A stretch of 55,110 nucleotides of DNA, taken from Clostridiales bacterium. GTDB taxonomy: Bacteria; Bacillota; Clostridia; Clostridiales; Clostridiaceae. Below, piece by piece: positions 55,091 to 55,110 of this stretch. The notes under the pieces are model-generated. The model did not search any database. It was not told the DNA's origin and saw only the letters and a list, made by a program, of their open reading frames with translations. How positions within the stretch are numbered: the stretch's first letter is position 1; every line of letters begins with the position of its first letter. The position numbers and the translations under genes are program-made. The stretch covers positions 1-55,110 of the forward strand of contig JAAYPK010000077.1 in the NCBI GenBank assembly GCA_012519845.1, written 5' to 3'.

Positions 55091-55110
55091 ATTACATGCT
55101 TTTTTCATCA

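Noticed and set aside
1-55110. CRISPR arrays, tRNA or rRNA genes, insertion sequences, prophage genes
   Set aside because: No regularly spaced direct repeats, cloverleaf with conserved arms, transposase or phage structural proteins were found by reading both strands.

Overview
This is a very AT-rich, spore-former chromosome segment, almost certainly from Clostridium sensu stricto or a close relative. The evidence is the low GC content, A/G-rich Shine-Dalgarno sequences, T-box leaders, sporulation proteins (an SASP, a PdaB-like deacetylase, YtxC) and core gene blocks in typical Firmicutes order. No species is assigned. I see no rRNA, tRNA, CRISPR array or intact insertion sequence.

Layout. 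1-2.7 kb: end of polA, coaE and a lytic transglycosylase. 2.8-7.3 kb: two abutting membrane sensor kinases without a response regulator, then a TspO-like protein. 7.3-10.4 kb: topB and two paralogous small membrane proteins. 10.4-16.8 kb: valS behind a valine T-box, a DedA protein, folC and a FliB-like Cys-rich protein. 17-23.1 kb: a 56-residue gene with a forespore-type promoter, an M32 carboxypeptidase, SelO, a large secreted phytase-like phosphatase joined to a GxGYxYP region, and a broken DUF1905/YdeI-type gene. 23.1-27.3 kb: a MarR regulator with a perfect palindrome over its own promoter and a heterodimeric ABC exporter.

27.4-38.5 kb is a sporulation and lysine/diaminopimelate region: a TSCPD protein, a YVTN propeller, DUF4364, PdaB-like deacetylase, a two-OB-fold SSB-like protein, dapH, a 51-residue gene with a forespore-type promoter, dapB, dapA, an SASP, a methyltransferase, hslO, a DUF6873 protein and ytxC. 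DapA and DapB supply cell-wall diaminopimelate, and the DapA product also feeds dipicolinate in spore formers. 38.5-47.6 kb is translation and housekeeping: infC-rpmI-rplT behind a leader, a Trk/Ktr potassium system, a SpoU methyltransferase, pheS-pheT behind a phenylalanine T-box, and a long ZapA-like coiled-coil protein. 47.6-55.1 kb: a decayed bacteriocin-type ABC transporter that keeps an intact ATPase, an SH3 lipoprotein, a U32 peptidase, mutS2, a DUF523/TudS-like protein and ribosomal protein L25. The window ends at a promoter-like region with two Spo0A-box-like repeats.

Most of the window is conserved core. The points most worth a second look are the phytase/GxGYxYP fusion, the set of sigma-G-like promoters that includes two very short hydrophilic proteins, the second sensor kinase with a degenerate ATP-binding G1 box, the MarR operator, the two broken genes, and several inverted repeats in leaders. 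I did not find a clearly new multi-gene defence or biosynthetic system. All family calls are from reading the sequence; no database search was run.
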